A stretch of DNA of 64,000 bases from Pontibacter populi (GTDB lineage: Bacteria; Bacteroidota; Bacteroidia; Cytophagales; Hymenobacteraceae). The notes below the pieces were generated by a model. It ran no database searches and was not told the DNA's origin. It saw only the letters and a program-made list of their open reading frames with translations. Location: assembly GCF_019336435.1 (NCBI RefSeq), contig NZ_JAHWXQ010000002.1, positions 682,001-746,000 on the forward strand, written 5' to 3'. This document shows positions 37,257 to 45,668 of the stretch, one piece after another (the stretch's first letter is position 1; each line of letters starts with the position of its first letter). The translations under genes were made by a program, and so were the position numbers.

Positions 37257-37898
37257 GGTTAAGTGGATTTGCAATGGAAGGCAGTGCCTGATTGTGATTT
37301 GGCTATCGTTTTATAGTTGCCGTTTTAACCCACCCCTGCCCCTCCCGAGAGGGGAATTGCTGCTATAGTTATAGTTGAGGTTATCGTTTTATAGTTACGG
37401 TTTTAACACCCTGTAGTCCCCTCAAGGGGACAATTGCTACCTTTACCAATTCACAAACTATAGTTCTATAGTTACAGCCCACGATAAGGACAGGTTTACC
37501 TGTCCCTACGAAAATACTACCATGATCAATCTCGAAGCTTACCGGTTAAAATACAGAAGAACTATAGCTATTGAAAGATCTCAGTCTTTGGGTTAAGCGC
37601 CTTTGATTTGTTGCGGTGCCGCCAGGCAATCCGAGGAACGAGGATAGCAAGAAAGCAGCCGCGCGATGCCCGAAGACGGGGCCTCCCGGCCGTGAGTGCA
37701 CCAAAGCTAGATTAAAACTATTGTGAGTAGAGCTCCCAGGATGAAAGGAAATTTGAAAAGAAGACTTAGTTCCAGTTGCAAAAGACTTCAACTATAAGCT
37801 GAGATAGATTTCTCTCTGCGTTCGAAATGACAAAGAAGGAATAGCTATCTATAAAACATATAAGATCCTTCGACTTCGCTCGGGATGAAAAATAGCAA
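37257..37898. repeat. Intergenic repeat island, copy 2
   Basis: About 640 bases with no gene, sharing modules with the islands at 1.7-2.75 and 50.5-51.4 kb: CCCCTCCC/GAGAGGGG hairpin (37329-37358), CCCCTCAAGGGG hairpin (about 37417-37430), GGACAGGT/ACCTGTCC (37488-37505) and the core at 37575-37834. A separate TCCTTCGACTTCGCTCGGGATGA repeat, common in Bacteroidota, lies near 37865. An AACTATAGTT is at 37456. A minus-strand open frame at 37546-37791 has no counterpart in the other copies. Confidence 0.85.
37575..37834 (+). repeat. Conserved core of composite repeat, copy 2
   Basis: Same order as the core at 2231: AGATCTCAGTCTTTGGGTT, GC-rich middle with GCCCGAAGACGGGGC at 37668-37682 and GGCCTCCCGGCC after it, then GAGCTCCCAGGAT and a TTCGAAATGACAA end. 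The segment TTTGATTTGTTGCGGTGCC and CCGAGGAACGAGGATAGC is shared with the 51-kb copy but altered in the first. Confidence 0.6.
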
Positions 37899-38240
37899 CT
37901 ATAACAAACTCAACACATTTTCCGGAGGACGACCAATAACGGCTTTATCCCCCTTCACTACAATAGGTCTTTCGATCAGAACCGGGTTTTCTACCATTGC
38001 CTGAATCCATTGTTCATCTGTTAAGCTCTTTCCCGCAAACTTCTCTTTGAATACCTTTTCACCCTTACGCACCAACTCCTCAGGTTTCATATGTAACTTC
38101 TGCAGAATGCTTTTCAGTTCGTCAGCAGTGGGTGTTGTCTTCAGGTATTCCACTACTTCAACCTCCTGGTTGTTCTCTTTCAGCAGATCGAGGGTGCACC
38201 TGCTTTTACTGCACATCTTGTTATGATAGATCGTGATCAT
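37899..38240 (-). CDS. ArsC-like arsenate reductase family protein
   Basis: 113 residues, typical of the ArsC/Spx thioredoxin-like family. The active-site motif is CSKSRC with Cys10; ENPVLIERPIVV and IGRPPENVLSLL include the conserved Arg-Pro region. It would reduce arsenate with glutaredoxin, but YffB-like members of unknown role look alike. No other ars genes are close. Confidence 0.85.
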   Translation of the reverse strand: MITIYHNKMCSKSRCTLDLLKENNQEVEVVEYLKTTPTADELKSILQKLHMKPEELVRKGEKVFKEKFAGKSLTDEQWIQAMVENPVLIERPIVVKGDKAVIGRPPENVLSLL

Positions 38241-38363
38241 TTTTCAGAATATTGTTTGCTGTAAAAGTATAAACTTTTACCATTTAAAGAGTATACTTAT
38301 AGGCTGTTCCGTTCTTCAGTAACATCCGTAAGATTTAGTACGCAGAAAAATCAAAAATAATTT

Positions 38364-39158
38364 ATGCAGGCAGGCACCGATATCGTAGTAAATTCATGGC
38401 TGGAGCTTCAGGCTGCCCTTTTCGACCATAGCTGGGACCCACTGCTGGGCCGTTTCCGTTCGTCCTACGTATACCGGGGTAGCTGGAACAAATCCTATGA
38501 CCTGAGTACCAGCATTACACGCGTAGGTCCTCAGTTTGAGCGGCTGGAGCCGCACATTCTCCGTAACTTCCGTAAGTACGCGCACGGCACAGCCCCACAG
38601 GACGATACCATCTGGAACTGGCTTGCCCTGGCACAGCATCATGGTTTACCTACCCGCCTCCTCGACTGGAGTTATTCGCCTTATGTTGCCCTGCACTTTG
38701 TAACTGACCTGCTCGATAAATATGAGGAGGACGGCGCAGTGTGGTGTGTAGACTATGTGAAATCGAAGCAATACCTGCCCCCTGCCCTGTTGGATGCGGT
38801 AAACGACGAGGGAGCCAGCGTATTTACCCCGGAAATTCTGGCACCTGTTAGCCCGACGCTGAAAAAACTAGGCAGTTTTCAGAAAGAGGATTTTGTGCTT
38901 TTCCTGGAGCCGCCTTCACTTGATGCCCGTATTATTCAGCAATATGCCTTATTCTCGATGATGTCTGATGTGAAGTCGGAGCTTAGCTCATGGTTGCGTC
39001 AACACCCGGAGCTATTTTTCAGGGTGATCATTCCTGCAAAATTGAAGTGGGAGATACGCGACAAACTGGACCAGGCTAACATTACGGAGCGGGTACTTTT
39101 TCCGGGGCTTGCAGGGCTGAGCCAGTGGCTGAAAAGGCATTACACTCATTCTAAATAG
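38364..39158 (+). CDS. FRG domain protein
   Basis: 264 residues. The FRG signature is visible as YRGSWNKSYDLSTSITR near the N-terminus and LALAQHHGLPTRLLDWSYSP at about residues 88-107, followed by ALHFVTDL. The domain is named after a Phe-Arg-Gly motif and its biochemical activity is not established; it occurs in some phage-defence and toxin-like contexts. Here it stands alone. Confidence 0.85.
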   Translation: MQAGTDIVVNSWLELQAALFDHSWDPLLGRFRSSYVYRGSWNKSYDLSTSITRVGPQFERLEPHILRNFRKYAHGTAPQDDTIWNWLALAQHHGLPTRLLDWSYSPYVALHFVTDLLDKYEEDGAVWCVDYVKSKQYLPPALLDAVNDEGASVFTPEILAPVSPTLKKLGSFQKEDFVLFLEPPSLDARIIQQYALFSMMSDVKSELSSWLRQHPELFFRVIIPAKLKWEIRDKLDQANITERVLFPGLAGLSQWLKRHYTHSK

Positions 39159-39254
39159 GACAGAGAATTATTCAAATAATTGAGGGACGTTATAGTGTGT
39201 GCGTAAATATAAATTTACTAACTTAACCACAGAATACACCTTTACACTCTTTTT

Positions 39255-40301
39255 ATGTTTACCCGCTCACGCACCTCCTCTGAATTCCCCAAAAATCGTT
39301 TTACCTTTTTACTTTGTACTACTACCCTGTTTGCCACCAGTTGCATGCAGGAGCGCGAAGCACAACAATCTGTTCAGGCCACGGCTCCCTCAGAACAGAA
39401 AACTATAGTTACCAACGATACGCTGGCTAAAGCCAAAGTAAAACCTGACACCACAGCTATAGTTGCGCAAGCCACTGCAGATACATCCTGGATATACCCT
39501 GGCCCAAAACCACTGCCAGGCGCCATTCTACCGGAAAAGCGCATACTGGCATTTTATGGAAACCCGCTTTCGAAGCGAATGGGTATTTTAGGAGAATTGC
39601 CTCCGGAACAAATGCTGCAGAAACTGGACGAAGAAGTAGCCAACTGGAGCAAGGCCGACCCGACCACACCGGTACAACCAGCGCTGCATGTTATAGTGGT
39701 AACTGCCCAGGGCCACCCGAGTGCCGGCGGCAAGTACAGGCTGCGTATGCGTCATAAAATGATCGATGAAGTGCTGGAGATAGCGAAACAACGCGATGCT
39801 ATCGTTTTCCTAGATGTACAGGTGGGCCATAGTACGTTGCAGGCGGAGTTGCCGGAACTTGAGAACTACCTAAAGTTGCCTAATGTGCATTTAGGAATTG
39901 ATGCCGAATTTGCCATGAAAGATGGTACTATACCGGGGCGTAAAATCGGTTCGTTTAACGCAGATGATATAAACTACGCCACCAGCTACCTTGCAGACCT
40001 GGTAACAAAAAACCAGATTCCGCCAAAGATGCTGATCGTGCATCGCTTTACCCAGGGCATGATTAAAAATACCGAAAACATTAAACTGGACCCACGCTAC
40101 CAGGTAGTAATGCACATGGATGGCTGGGGCGGCCCAGCTCTCAAGAAAGACACCTACCGACGCTACATAAAAAATGAGCCGGTTCAGTTTACAGGTTTTA
40201 AGCTGTTCTATAAAAATGATACCAAAAACGGCCACCGCCTGATGACACCAGAAGAAGTTCTGGCCTTAACCCCAAAGCCAATGTATATCCAGTATCAATA
40301 G
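39255..40301 (+). CDS. Lipoprotein of unknown function
   Basis: 348 residues. The N-terminal signal ends at a lipobox FATSC (Cys about 32). The mature protein has a low-complexity Thr/Ala/Lys linker, then a conserved region beginning ILAFYGNPLSKRMGILGE and continuing HVIVVTAQGHPSAGGKYRLR, AIVFLDVQVGHSTLQ, LGIDAEFAMK and YQVVMHMDGWGGP. Strand-helix alternation with acidic strand ends hints at a TIM-barrel-like fold, but I cannot name the family. The ATG at 39255 is the most upstream start giving a signal peptide. Confidence 0.7.
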   Translation: MFTRSRTSSEFPKNRFTFLLCTTTLFATSCMQEREAQQSVQATAPSEQKTIVTNDTLAKAKVKPDTTAIVAQATADTSWIYPGPKPLPGAILPEKRILAFYGNPLSKRMGILGELPPEQMLQKLDEEVANWSKADPTTPVQPALHVIVVTAQGHPSAGGKYRLRMRHKMIDEVLEIAKQRDAIVFLDVQVGHSTLQAELPELENYLKLPNVHLGIDAEFAMKDGTIPGRKIGSFNADDINYATSYLADLVTKNQIPPKMLIVHRFTQGMIKNTENIKLDPRYQVVMHMDGWGGPALKKDTYRRYIKNEPVQFTGFKLFYKNDTKNGHRLMTPEEVLALTPKPMYIQYQ

Positions 40302-40762
40302 GTTGAACAACTGAATTGATTCGCTGATCATAGGTTAACCGGGCTTGTCGCTATAAAAGATGTCTATAGTTTAGTCAAACGGCCCCTGCTGTGTTTTTCA
40401 CAAGGAGGAAGTATAGCTTGCTGTTGATACTACCATCAGTGGGAGAACCTTCACAACAAGGGCTGGACTTTCCCGGCTCTGCAAAACTATAAACAGTTGC
40501 TTTTTCCGGCTCCAGCTCACAAAATATGAACTATAGTTGCGCAAGGAGTATAATTCATCCAAAAGTATAAATTTCTTCCATTCACTTAATTTATCTTTTT
40601 AAAGAAAGAAATATTCCCTAACTTATGATCAAGCAGGGTGAAAGACAGAAAATTTAAAAAAGTTTGCACCTGCCGGGAGTAATAAGGCCCGGATTTTGCG
40701 TTAGGAGAATACAAATACACTGGTAACATCCAATTACCAGAATTTAGCGAGAGGGGAAATTT
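40302..40762. other. Intergenic region without recognised gene
   Basis: About 460 bases. Contains AACTATAGTT at 40529, several half-motifs, and CCGGG/CCCGG around 40676-40694. TTTTGCG near 40697 may be part of a promoter for the transglutaminase-like gene. Nothing else is visible. Confidence 0.5.
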
Positions 40763-41656
40763 ATGGCGCAGTTCTTACAACCTAAAATGGCAAAAGGGTT
40801 TGCCTTGCGGTTTATCCAGATCATCATTGTGTTTCCGATGGCGGTGCTACTTAGCTTTTACATACCGCCATACAAGTCAATGGAATACGAGTTACACTTC
40901 CTGTTGTGGCTTATGGTTTCGGCAGCTGTTTCGGTTATAGTTACCCGCATCAGTCCAAGATTAACGGTGTTTTCTTTCTTTACTATTATGGGGGTGTTCT
41001 TTTATAACAGCACCTTCCCGAATTATACGTTTGGCGATATCTACTCTGATTATAATGCCGCACTGGTAAACATGACCAGCAACCCGCATAAGGTATCTTA
41101 CTTTAAACCTGTTAAGGGTACTTATTTCCAGGAGGAGCGTGTAAAGAACGCCATGCAGCCAACGCACCCGAAACTGCGCAACTTTGCCGTAGAGAACTCT
41201 ACCCGCTATTTCCACGACGAGTATTACCGCAAGTATGGCAAGTTAACCCGTTATTTTTCGCTGTTCAAACACATCCGCCTGAACTGGAAATATGTGAACG
41301 ACCCGATCAATATGGACTACTACTCCCCGCCTGTAGAAAGCATGGAGCTGCTGGCCGGCGACTGCGATGATTATGCGATCCTGATGGCGTCGTCGGTGAT
41401 GGCAATTGGCGGCGAGGCACGCATAGTGATCTCAGAAAGCCATATGTATACCGAAGTTAAGGTAGGCAAATCAAAGGATATAGATGAGGTGAGCCATGTG
41501 GTGAGAACGCTGTTTCCGGATGAGGTGAACAGTGGTAAAATACACTTCCATGAAACCAACGATGAGCTTTGGATCAATTTTGATTATACAGCGCGTCATC
41601 CGGGTGGTTATTTCCTGGAGCCTGAACTATACAGTGTAATAGCCTTTAATAAATAA
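40763..41656 (+). CDS. Membrane-anchored transglutaminase-like protein
   Basis: 297 residues. Three hydrophobic segments (about 15-34, 45-61, 68-82) precede a transglutaminase-like domain. The catalytic Cys201 lies in LAGDCDDYAILMASSVMAIGGEARIV, a cysteine-protease-like core. The catalytic His and Asp are probably in SHMYTEVKVG and the later NFDYTAR. Members may be peptidases or crosslinkers acting outside the membrane. Confidence 0.8.
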   Translation: MAQFLQPKMAKGFALRFIQIIIVFPMAVLLSFYIPPYKSMEYELHFLLWLMVSAAVSVIVTRISPRLTVFSFFTIMGVFFYNSTFPNYTFGDIYSDYNAALVNMTSNPHKVSYFKPVKGTYFQEERVKNAMQPTHPKLRNFAVENSTRYFHDEYYRKYGKLTRYFSLFKHIRLNWKYVNDPINMDYYSPPVESMELLAGDCDDYAILMASSVMAIGGEARIVISESHMYTEVKVGKSKDIDEVSHVVRTLFPDEVNSGKIHFHETNDELWINFDYTARHPGGYFLEPELYSVIAFNK

Positions 41657-41705
41657 GCTGATACTATACCTACAGCTAAATCAGTTTTATACTCGTACAA
41701 GTGCA

Positions 41706-41741
41706 GCAGCCACCCTTGCCGGTGGCTGTTTTATTTTTTAA
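41706..41741 (+). terminator. Terminator after the transglutaminase-like gene
   Basis: CAGCCACC and GGTGGCTG with a 5-base loop, then TTTTATTTTTT. Confidence 0.88.
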
Positions 41742-41772
41742 TTTAGCCTGATAACCTAAACTGATTCTACCT

Positions 41773-42942
41773 ATGCCCAAAATTCTGATTATTGATGATG
41801 AGCGGGCCATCCGTAGTACCCTGAAGGAAATTCTGGAGTTCGAGAATTATGCCGTTGACGAAGCTGAAGACGGTGAAAAGGGTCTGCAGCTCCTGAATAA
41901 GAGTAAGTACGATGTAGTGCTCTGCGACATAAAAATGCCTGGTATGGACGGACTGGAAGTACTGGAAAAAGCGATGGAGCTTTCGCCGGATACGCCATTC
42001 ATCATGATATCGGCACACGGAACGATTGATACTGCCGTGGAAGCTACCAAAAAAGGCGCCTACGATTTCCTACAGAAGCCACCAGATCTGAACCGCTTGC
42101 TGGTAACCGTACGCAATGCGCTGGATAAAGCTACCCTGGTAACCGAAACCAAGATCCTGAAGAAGAAAATATCCAAAACCTACGAAATGGTTGGTACTTC
42201 GGGCGCGCTGGGACGTGTAAAACAAGCTATAGAAAAAGTAGCTCCAACCGATGCCCGCGTACTGATAACCGGTCCGAACGGATCCGGAAAGGAACTGGTA
42301 GCACGCTCTATTCATGAGTACAGCAACCGAAACAACGGACCTTTAATAGAAGTAAACTGCGCCGCCATACCCAGCGAACTGATCGAAAGTGAATTGTTTG
42401 GCCATGAAAAAGGCTCGTTCACCTCGGCAGTGAAGCAGCGCCTTGGTAAGTTCGAGCAAGCCAATGGCGGTACCTTGTTCTTGGATGAAGTGGGTGATAT
42501 GAGCCTCTCGGCGCAGGCCAAAGTGCTGCGTGCCCTGCAGGAACATAAAATTACCCGTGTTGGCGGCGACAAAGATATACAGGTGGATGTACGTGTGATT
42601 GCGGCAACCAATAAAAACCTGCTGGAAGAGATCGAGGCTAAGAATTTCCGGGAAGACTTGTACCACCGTTTGGGGGTGATATTGATTCACGTGCCGCCGC
42701 TTAACGAGCGACGCGAAGATATTCCGGACCTGGTAAGAAAATTCCTGAATGACATTGCCAACGACTATGGTAACAAGCCTAAAACTATAGCTCCAGACGC
42801 CATGGAATACCTGCAGGGGCTGGATTGGCGAGGCAACGTGCGTGAACTGCGCAACGTGGTAGAGCGCCTGGTGATTATGAGCGGAAACGTAATTACGCTG
42901 GAAGATGCCAAAGCGTATGCCCGACCAGTTGTAACCTACTAA
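41773..42942 (+). CDS. NtrC-like response regulator lacking a DNA-binding domain
   Basis: 389 residues. The receiver domain has acidic Asp8/Asp9 and phospho-acceptor Asp52 in LCDIKMPGMDG. The AAA+ domain has Walker A GPNGSGKE (167-174), a GAFTGA-position loop reading GSFTSA (214-219), Walker B GGTLFLDEVGD and WRGNVRELRNVVERL. The protein ends about 30 residues after that, so the usual Fis-type helix-turn-helix is absent. It may activate sigma-54 from solution or do something else. No histidine kinase is adjacent. Confidence 0.88.
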   Translation: MPKILIIDDERAIRSTLKEILEFENYAVDEAEDGEKGLQLLNKSKYDVVLCDIKMPGMDGLEVLEKAMELSPDTPFIMISAHGTIDTAVEATKKGAYDFLQKPPDLNRLLVTVRNALDKATLVTETKILKKKISKTYEMVGTSGALGRVKQAIEKVAPTDARVLITGPNGSGKELVARSIHEYSNRNNGPLIEVNCAAIPSELIESELFGHEKGSFTSAVKQRLGKFEQANGGTLFLDEVGDMSLSAQAKVLRALQEHKITRVGGDKDIQVDVRVIAATNKNLLEEIEAKNFREDLYHRLGVILIHVPPLNERREDIPDLVRKFLNDIANDYGNKPKTIAPDAMEYLQGLDWRGNVRELRNVVERLVIMSGNVITLEDAKAYARPVVTY

Positions 42943-42960
42943 ACAGTAAAAACTTAAAAA

Positions 42961-43001
42961 GAAAAGCCGCAGGTTATATAGTTTAACCTGCGGCTTTTTT
43001 A
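42961..43001. terminator. Bidirectional terminator between convergent genes
   Basis: AAAAGCCGCAGGTTA and TAACCTGCGGCTTTTTT form a 15-base stem with a short TATAGTT loop. It serves the NtrC-like gene and mtfA-like gene. Confidence 0.9.
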
Positions 43002-43919
43002 TGCAGCTGACTTCTTACTTAAGCAGCAGTTCTTATATTTTTCGCCGCTTCCGCACGGGCAAAGTTCGTTACGGCCTAACCGCTTCCCGTATGGGTTTAA
43101 TAATTCTCTGAAATTGAGACGAAACCTACGTTTAGGATTCTGCTGGAATATCTTGGTTAACAGCACGTATAGTCTGGGATGATTCTCGGCCAGCTTTTCA
43201 GGCTTCTCAAAAAAGTACTCGGTAACCACTGCAAAAAACTCGGCTTCGCTGGTAGCACCATAGTCATCTATATCCGACTCTCCTCTCTTAATGCTTTTGA
43301 TCTTACGGTACATCAGTTTCCGCCATGGTTCAACCCATTCGTCTGGTAAATAGGCTTCCGGCACACCGTCAATTTCTCCGTCGGCCTGGTCGAGCATGTG
43401 CGCAAATTCGTGGATGCCTACGTTCTTACGATCGGCCATATCATTAAAGCCCCGCTCCAACGCCGGTTTAGACAAGGTAACATAATGGTCATTCTGAAAT
43501 GGATTTACGCGGCCCAGCACTTCAGACACAGCCTCGCTGTCCTGGTCTTTATATTTGTGTATACTCCCCGGAAATACAAATACCTCACCTAAATTAGGAT
43601 ACTCCCAGTCCTGAAAACCAAAGATCGGAATAATGGCACTCGACGCGACCAGTACTTTCGTCAGGTCATCAATCTGAACATCAATGCCGGTAATGCGCTT
43701 TTCAGACAGAAACAGTTGCAACATCTTCTCGAAGCGCTGCTTTTCAGCATCTGTTTTTAAAGTATGGTAAAAGCCAACCCTGTCATTCAGTATTTTACGC
43801 CACTCCGCCGGAAAATCAGTTTTCAAAACTTTCTTCCTGTTACGCGACTTACGTGTTGCCCAACTATAGAAAAGAAGGCAGACAGCAAGAACTATAACTA
43901 TAAAAACAACATATCCCAT
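42999..43919 (-). CDS. MtfA-like zinc peptidase with C-terminal SEC-C motif
   Basis: 306 residues. An N-terminal membrane segment (about 3-20) precedes an M90/MtfA domain with the zinc motif HEFAH at 170-174 in GIHEFAHMLDQADGEIDG. The C-terminus ends in a SEC-C zinc motif, GRNELCPCGSGEKYKNCC (Cys287, Cys289, Cys298, Cys299). MtfA in E. coli interacts with the Mlc repressor. The SEC-C addition suggests a binding role, for instance to ribosomes or secreted proteins. It lies 34 bases after the LuxE-like gene, so they may be co-transcribed. Confidence 0.9.
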   Translation of the reverse strand: MGYVVFIVIVLAVCLLFYSWATRKSRNRKKVLKTDFPAEWRKILNDRVGFYHTLKTDAEKQRFEKMLQLFLSEKRITGIDVQIDDLTKVLVASSAIIPIFGFQDWEYPNLGEVFVFPGSIHKYKDQDSEAVSEVLGRVNPFQNDHYVTLSKPALERGFNDMADRKNVGIHEFAHMLDQADGEIDGVPEAYLPDEWVEPWRKLMYRKIKSIKRGESDIDDYGATSEAEFFAVVTEYFFEKPEKLAENHPRLYVLLTKIFQQNPKRRFRLNFRELLNPYGKRLGRNELCPCGSGEKYKNCCLSKKSAA

Positions 43920-43953
43920 GGCAGGCTATAACGCAGTTACTGAAAGAAGGATG

Positions 43954-44949
43954 TTATACTACAAGCAAGTTACAACCCCGGATATCCGAATTATCAAAAC
44001 GACCCAGTACTTCAAAAGTGCCATCGGTATGCATTTTGCCAATATCTTTTGTTTCGATAAAAGCGCAGGAATCTACGTTAGCCAGGTCAATCACATTCAT
44101 GCCACCACTTCTGTGATGCGCTCCAATATCAAACGGATCGTTGAGGTCGCGGAGCAGGATCTGCATGGTTTGGCCAGGCTTAAAAATTCCATCCCCCATA
44201 GAATAGCCCTGCGAGAGCAGTTCGGTCATGCCATATTCTGAATGTATCTTATCTACACCAAAGCCTTTTTTAAGGAAACTATGGAGTTCTTCGCGCACCA
44301 TTTCGCTATGACGTCCTTTCATGCCGCCGGTCTCCATTATAGTTACGCCGCTAAAACTATAGTTGCCTTTCAGTTCTTCCGCCCAATCCAGCAAGGCGTA
44401 GCTTACACCTATCAACAATACTTTCTTACCACCCGCCCGGGCCGCATCTATAGTTTGGTGGAGCTTTTTGCGGTTATGTAAATAGAACCCTTCTTCGCTT
44501 TGCCCGGTCTGTTTCATAAAATAGTCTGCCATTGCCACCAGGCTGGAGCCGCCCTGCTCTAAATAAGATGGCAACAGGGCCAGCACTACAAACTGCTCCA
44601 GGGGTCCGTAAAAATGCTCGAAAATATGCTTCGTAACATGATTGTACCAGGCAAGGTCTGCCACGTAATGCTTGCTGCGGTTTTGCTGTGTAGTGCCGCT
44701 GCTCTGGAAAGTAACTTCAGGCTCAAAGTTACCGGTTGCAACCTTTTGCTGCTTAAAGAACTCTATAGGTAAGAAAGGGATTTGTTCCAGTGTATTTATC
44801 TGGTCCGGATGGATGTGCAGATTTTGCAGGTATGCCTTGTAAACAACATTATGCTGGGCCTGGTACCTGAAAAGCGACAGCGCCATTTGGGTAAAATCGG
44901 AAGGTTGCCCGAGTAACTGTTGTTTGAACTGTGCCTTAAAATCCATCAA
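43954..44949 (-). CDS. LuxE-like acyl-protein synthetase family protein
   Basis: 331 residues. The segment LPIEFFKQQKVATG and TFQSSGTTQQNRSKHYV (SSGTT, an adenylation-type P-loop) and MTELLSQGYSMGDGIFK match the LuxE/acyl-protein synthetase family, which activates acyl groups as AMP esters. No luciferase genes are near, so the true substrate is probably an acyl carrier in a surface-polymer or lipid pathway. It is upstream of the mtfA-like gene on the same strand. Confidence 0.82.
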   Translation of the reverse strand: MMDFKAQFKQQLLGQPSDFTQMALSLFRYQAQHNVVYKAYLQNLHIHPDQINTLEQIPFLPIEFFKQQKVATGNFEPEVTFQSSGTTQQNRSKHYVADLAWYNHVTKHIFEHFYGPLEQFVVLALLPSYLEQGGSSLVAMADYFMKQTGQSEEGFYLHNRKKLHQTIDAARAGGKKVLLIGVSYALLDWAEELKGNYSFSGVTIMETGGMKGRHSEMVREELHSFLKKGFGVDKIHSEYGMTELLSQGYSMGDGIFKPGQTMQILLRDLNDPFDIGAHHRSGGMNVIDLANVDSCAFIETKDIGKMHTDGTFEVLGRFDNSDIRGCNLLVV

Positions 44950-45022
44950 ATAAACTTATAACAAATCCTATATCTAATCGTTTGATTTAGTAAATTTAGC
45001 TTCATTTTTCTGATTTTCCTGT

Positions 45023-45592
45023 ATGAACTATATGCTAAAGTACAGCCTTGCCTGCGTGGTGCTTGTGCTTGCCCTTGCATCGTGCCGCAAAGAACCCAAC
45101 TACCCTGATGAGCCTCAGATCTCATTCAAAAGGATAGAACAGGTTAGCCATGATAATGAAGGTCTGCAAATTGACAGCGTTTTTCTGGTGATAGGTTTCC
45201 AGGATGGCGATGGTAACCTGGGCTTATCAAGTGACAAACAATCGTCTGACTATGCTCCTCCTTTTAACGTAGGCTCTACTTTTGAGAATAACTTTAAGGT
45301 AAAGCTTTTGCAGCAGGTGCCGGACCCCAACAATCCCGGTCAGTTTATTTTCAGGGAGTACCAGTTCCCGGTTGCGGGCTTCGACCTGAGCGGACGTTTC
45401 CCGAGAATAAGCTCTGATGACCGTGAAGAACCGCTGGAAGGTGATATACGGTTCGGAATGGAATTTACAGAAGAGTTTTTCAGACCCGGAGAAGTGATCA
45501 AATTCGAAGTATATATTTACGACCGCGAAACACCAGTGCCACACAAAAGCAATGTGGTTGAATCTGAACCGATTACATTGTTTACAAACTAG
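45023..45592 (+). CDS. Lipoprotein of unknown function
   Basis: 189 residues. The signal peptide ends at a lipobox (ALASC, Cys about 21). The mature protein is beta-rich with a repeated DGDGNLGL-like acidic turn that may bind calcium (FQDGDGNLGLSSDKQ). Two ATGs occur (45023, 45035). It resembles Bacteroidota surface lipoproteins of unknown role. Confidence 0.7.
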   Translation: MNYMLKYSLACVVLVLALASCRKEPNYPDEPQISFKRIEQVSHDNEGLQIDSVFLVIGFQDGDGNLGLSSDKQSSDYAPPFNVGSTFENNFKVKLLQQVPDPNNPGQFIFREYQFPVAGFDLSGRFPRISSDDREEPLEGDIRFGMEFTEEFFRPGEVIKFEVYIYDRETPVPHKSNVVESEPITLFTN

Positions 45593-45612
45593 ATAATTCA
45601 ACTAAAGCAACT

Positions 45613-45656
45613 ATAAAAAAGGCCCTGCAACTATAGCTGCAGGGCCTTTTTGTTTA
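45613..45656. terminator. Bidirectional terminator
   Basis: AAAAAAGGCCCTGCA and TGCAGGGCCTTTTT with an ACTATAGC loop. It serves the lipoprotein (+) and E1 (-) genes. Confidence 0.88.
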
Positions 45657-45668
45657 TAAAGCTTACAC

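Noticed and set aside
37546..37791. Minus-strand open frame over repeat core copy 2
   Set aside because: The frame at copy 3 (51065-51298) covers the same repeat in a different reading frame, so no protein is conserved.
43918..44481. Plus-strand open frames opposite the LuxE-like gene
   Set aside because: They are antisense to a well-supported gene and lack any recognised motif.
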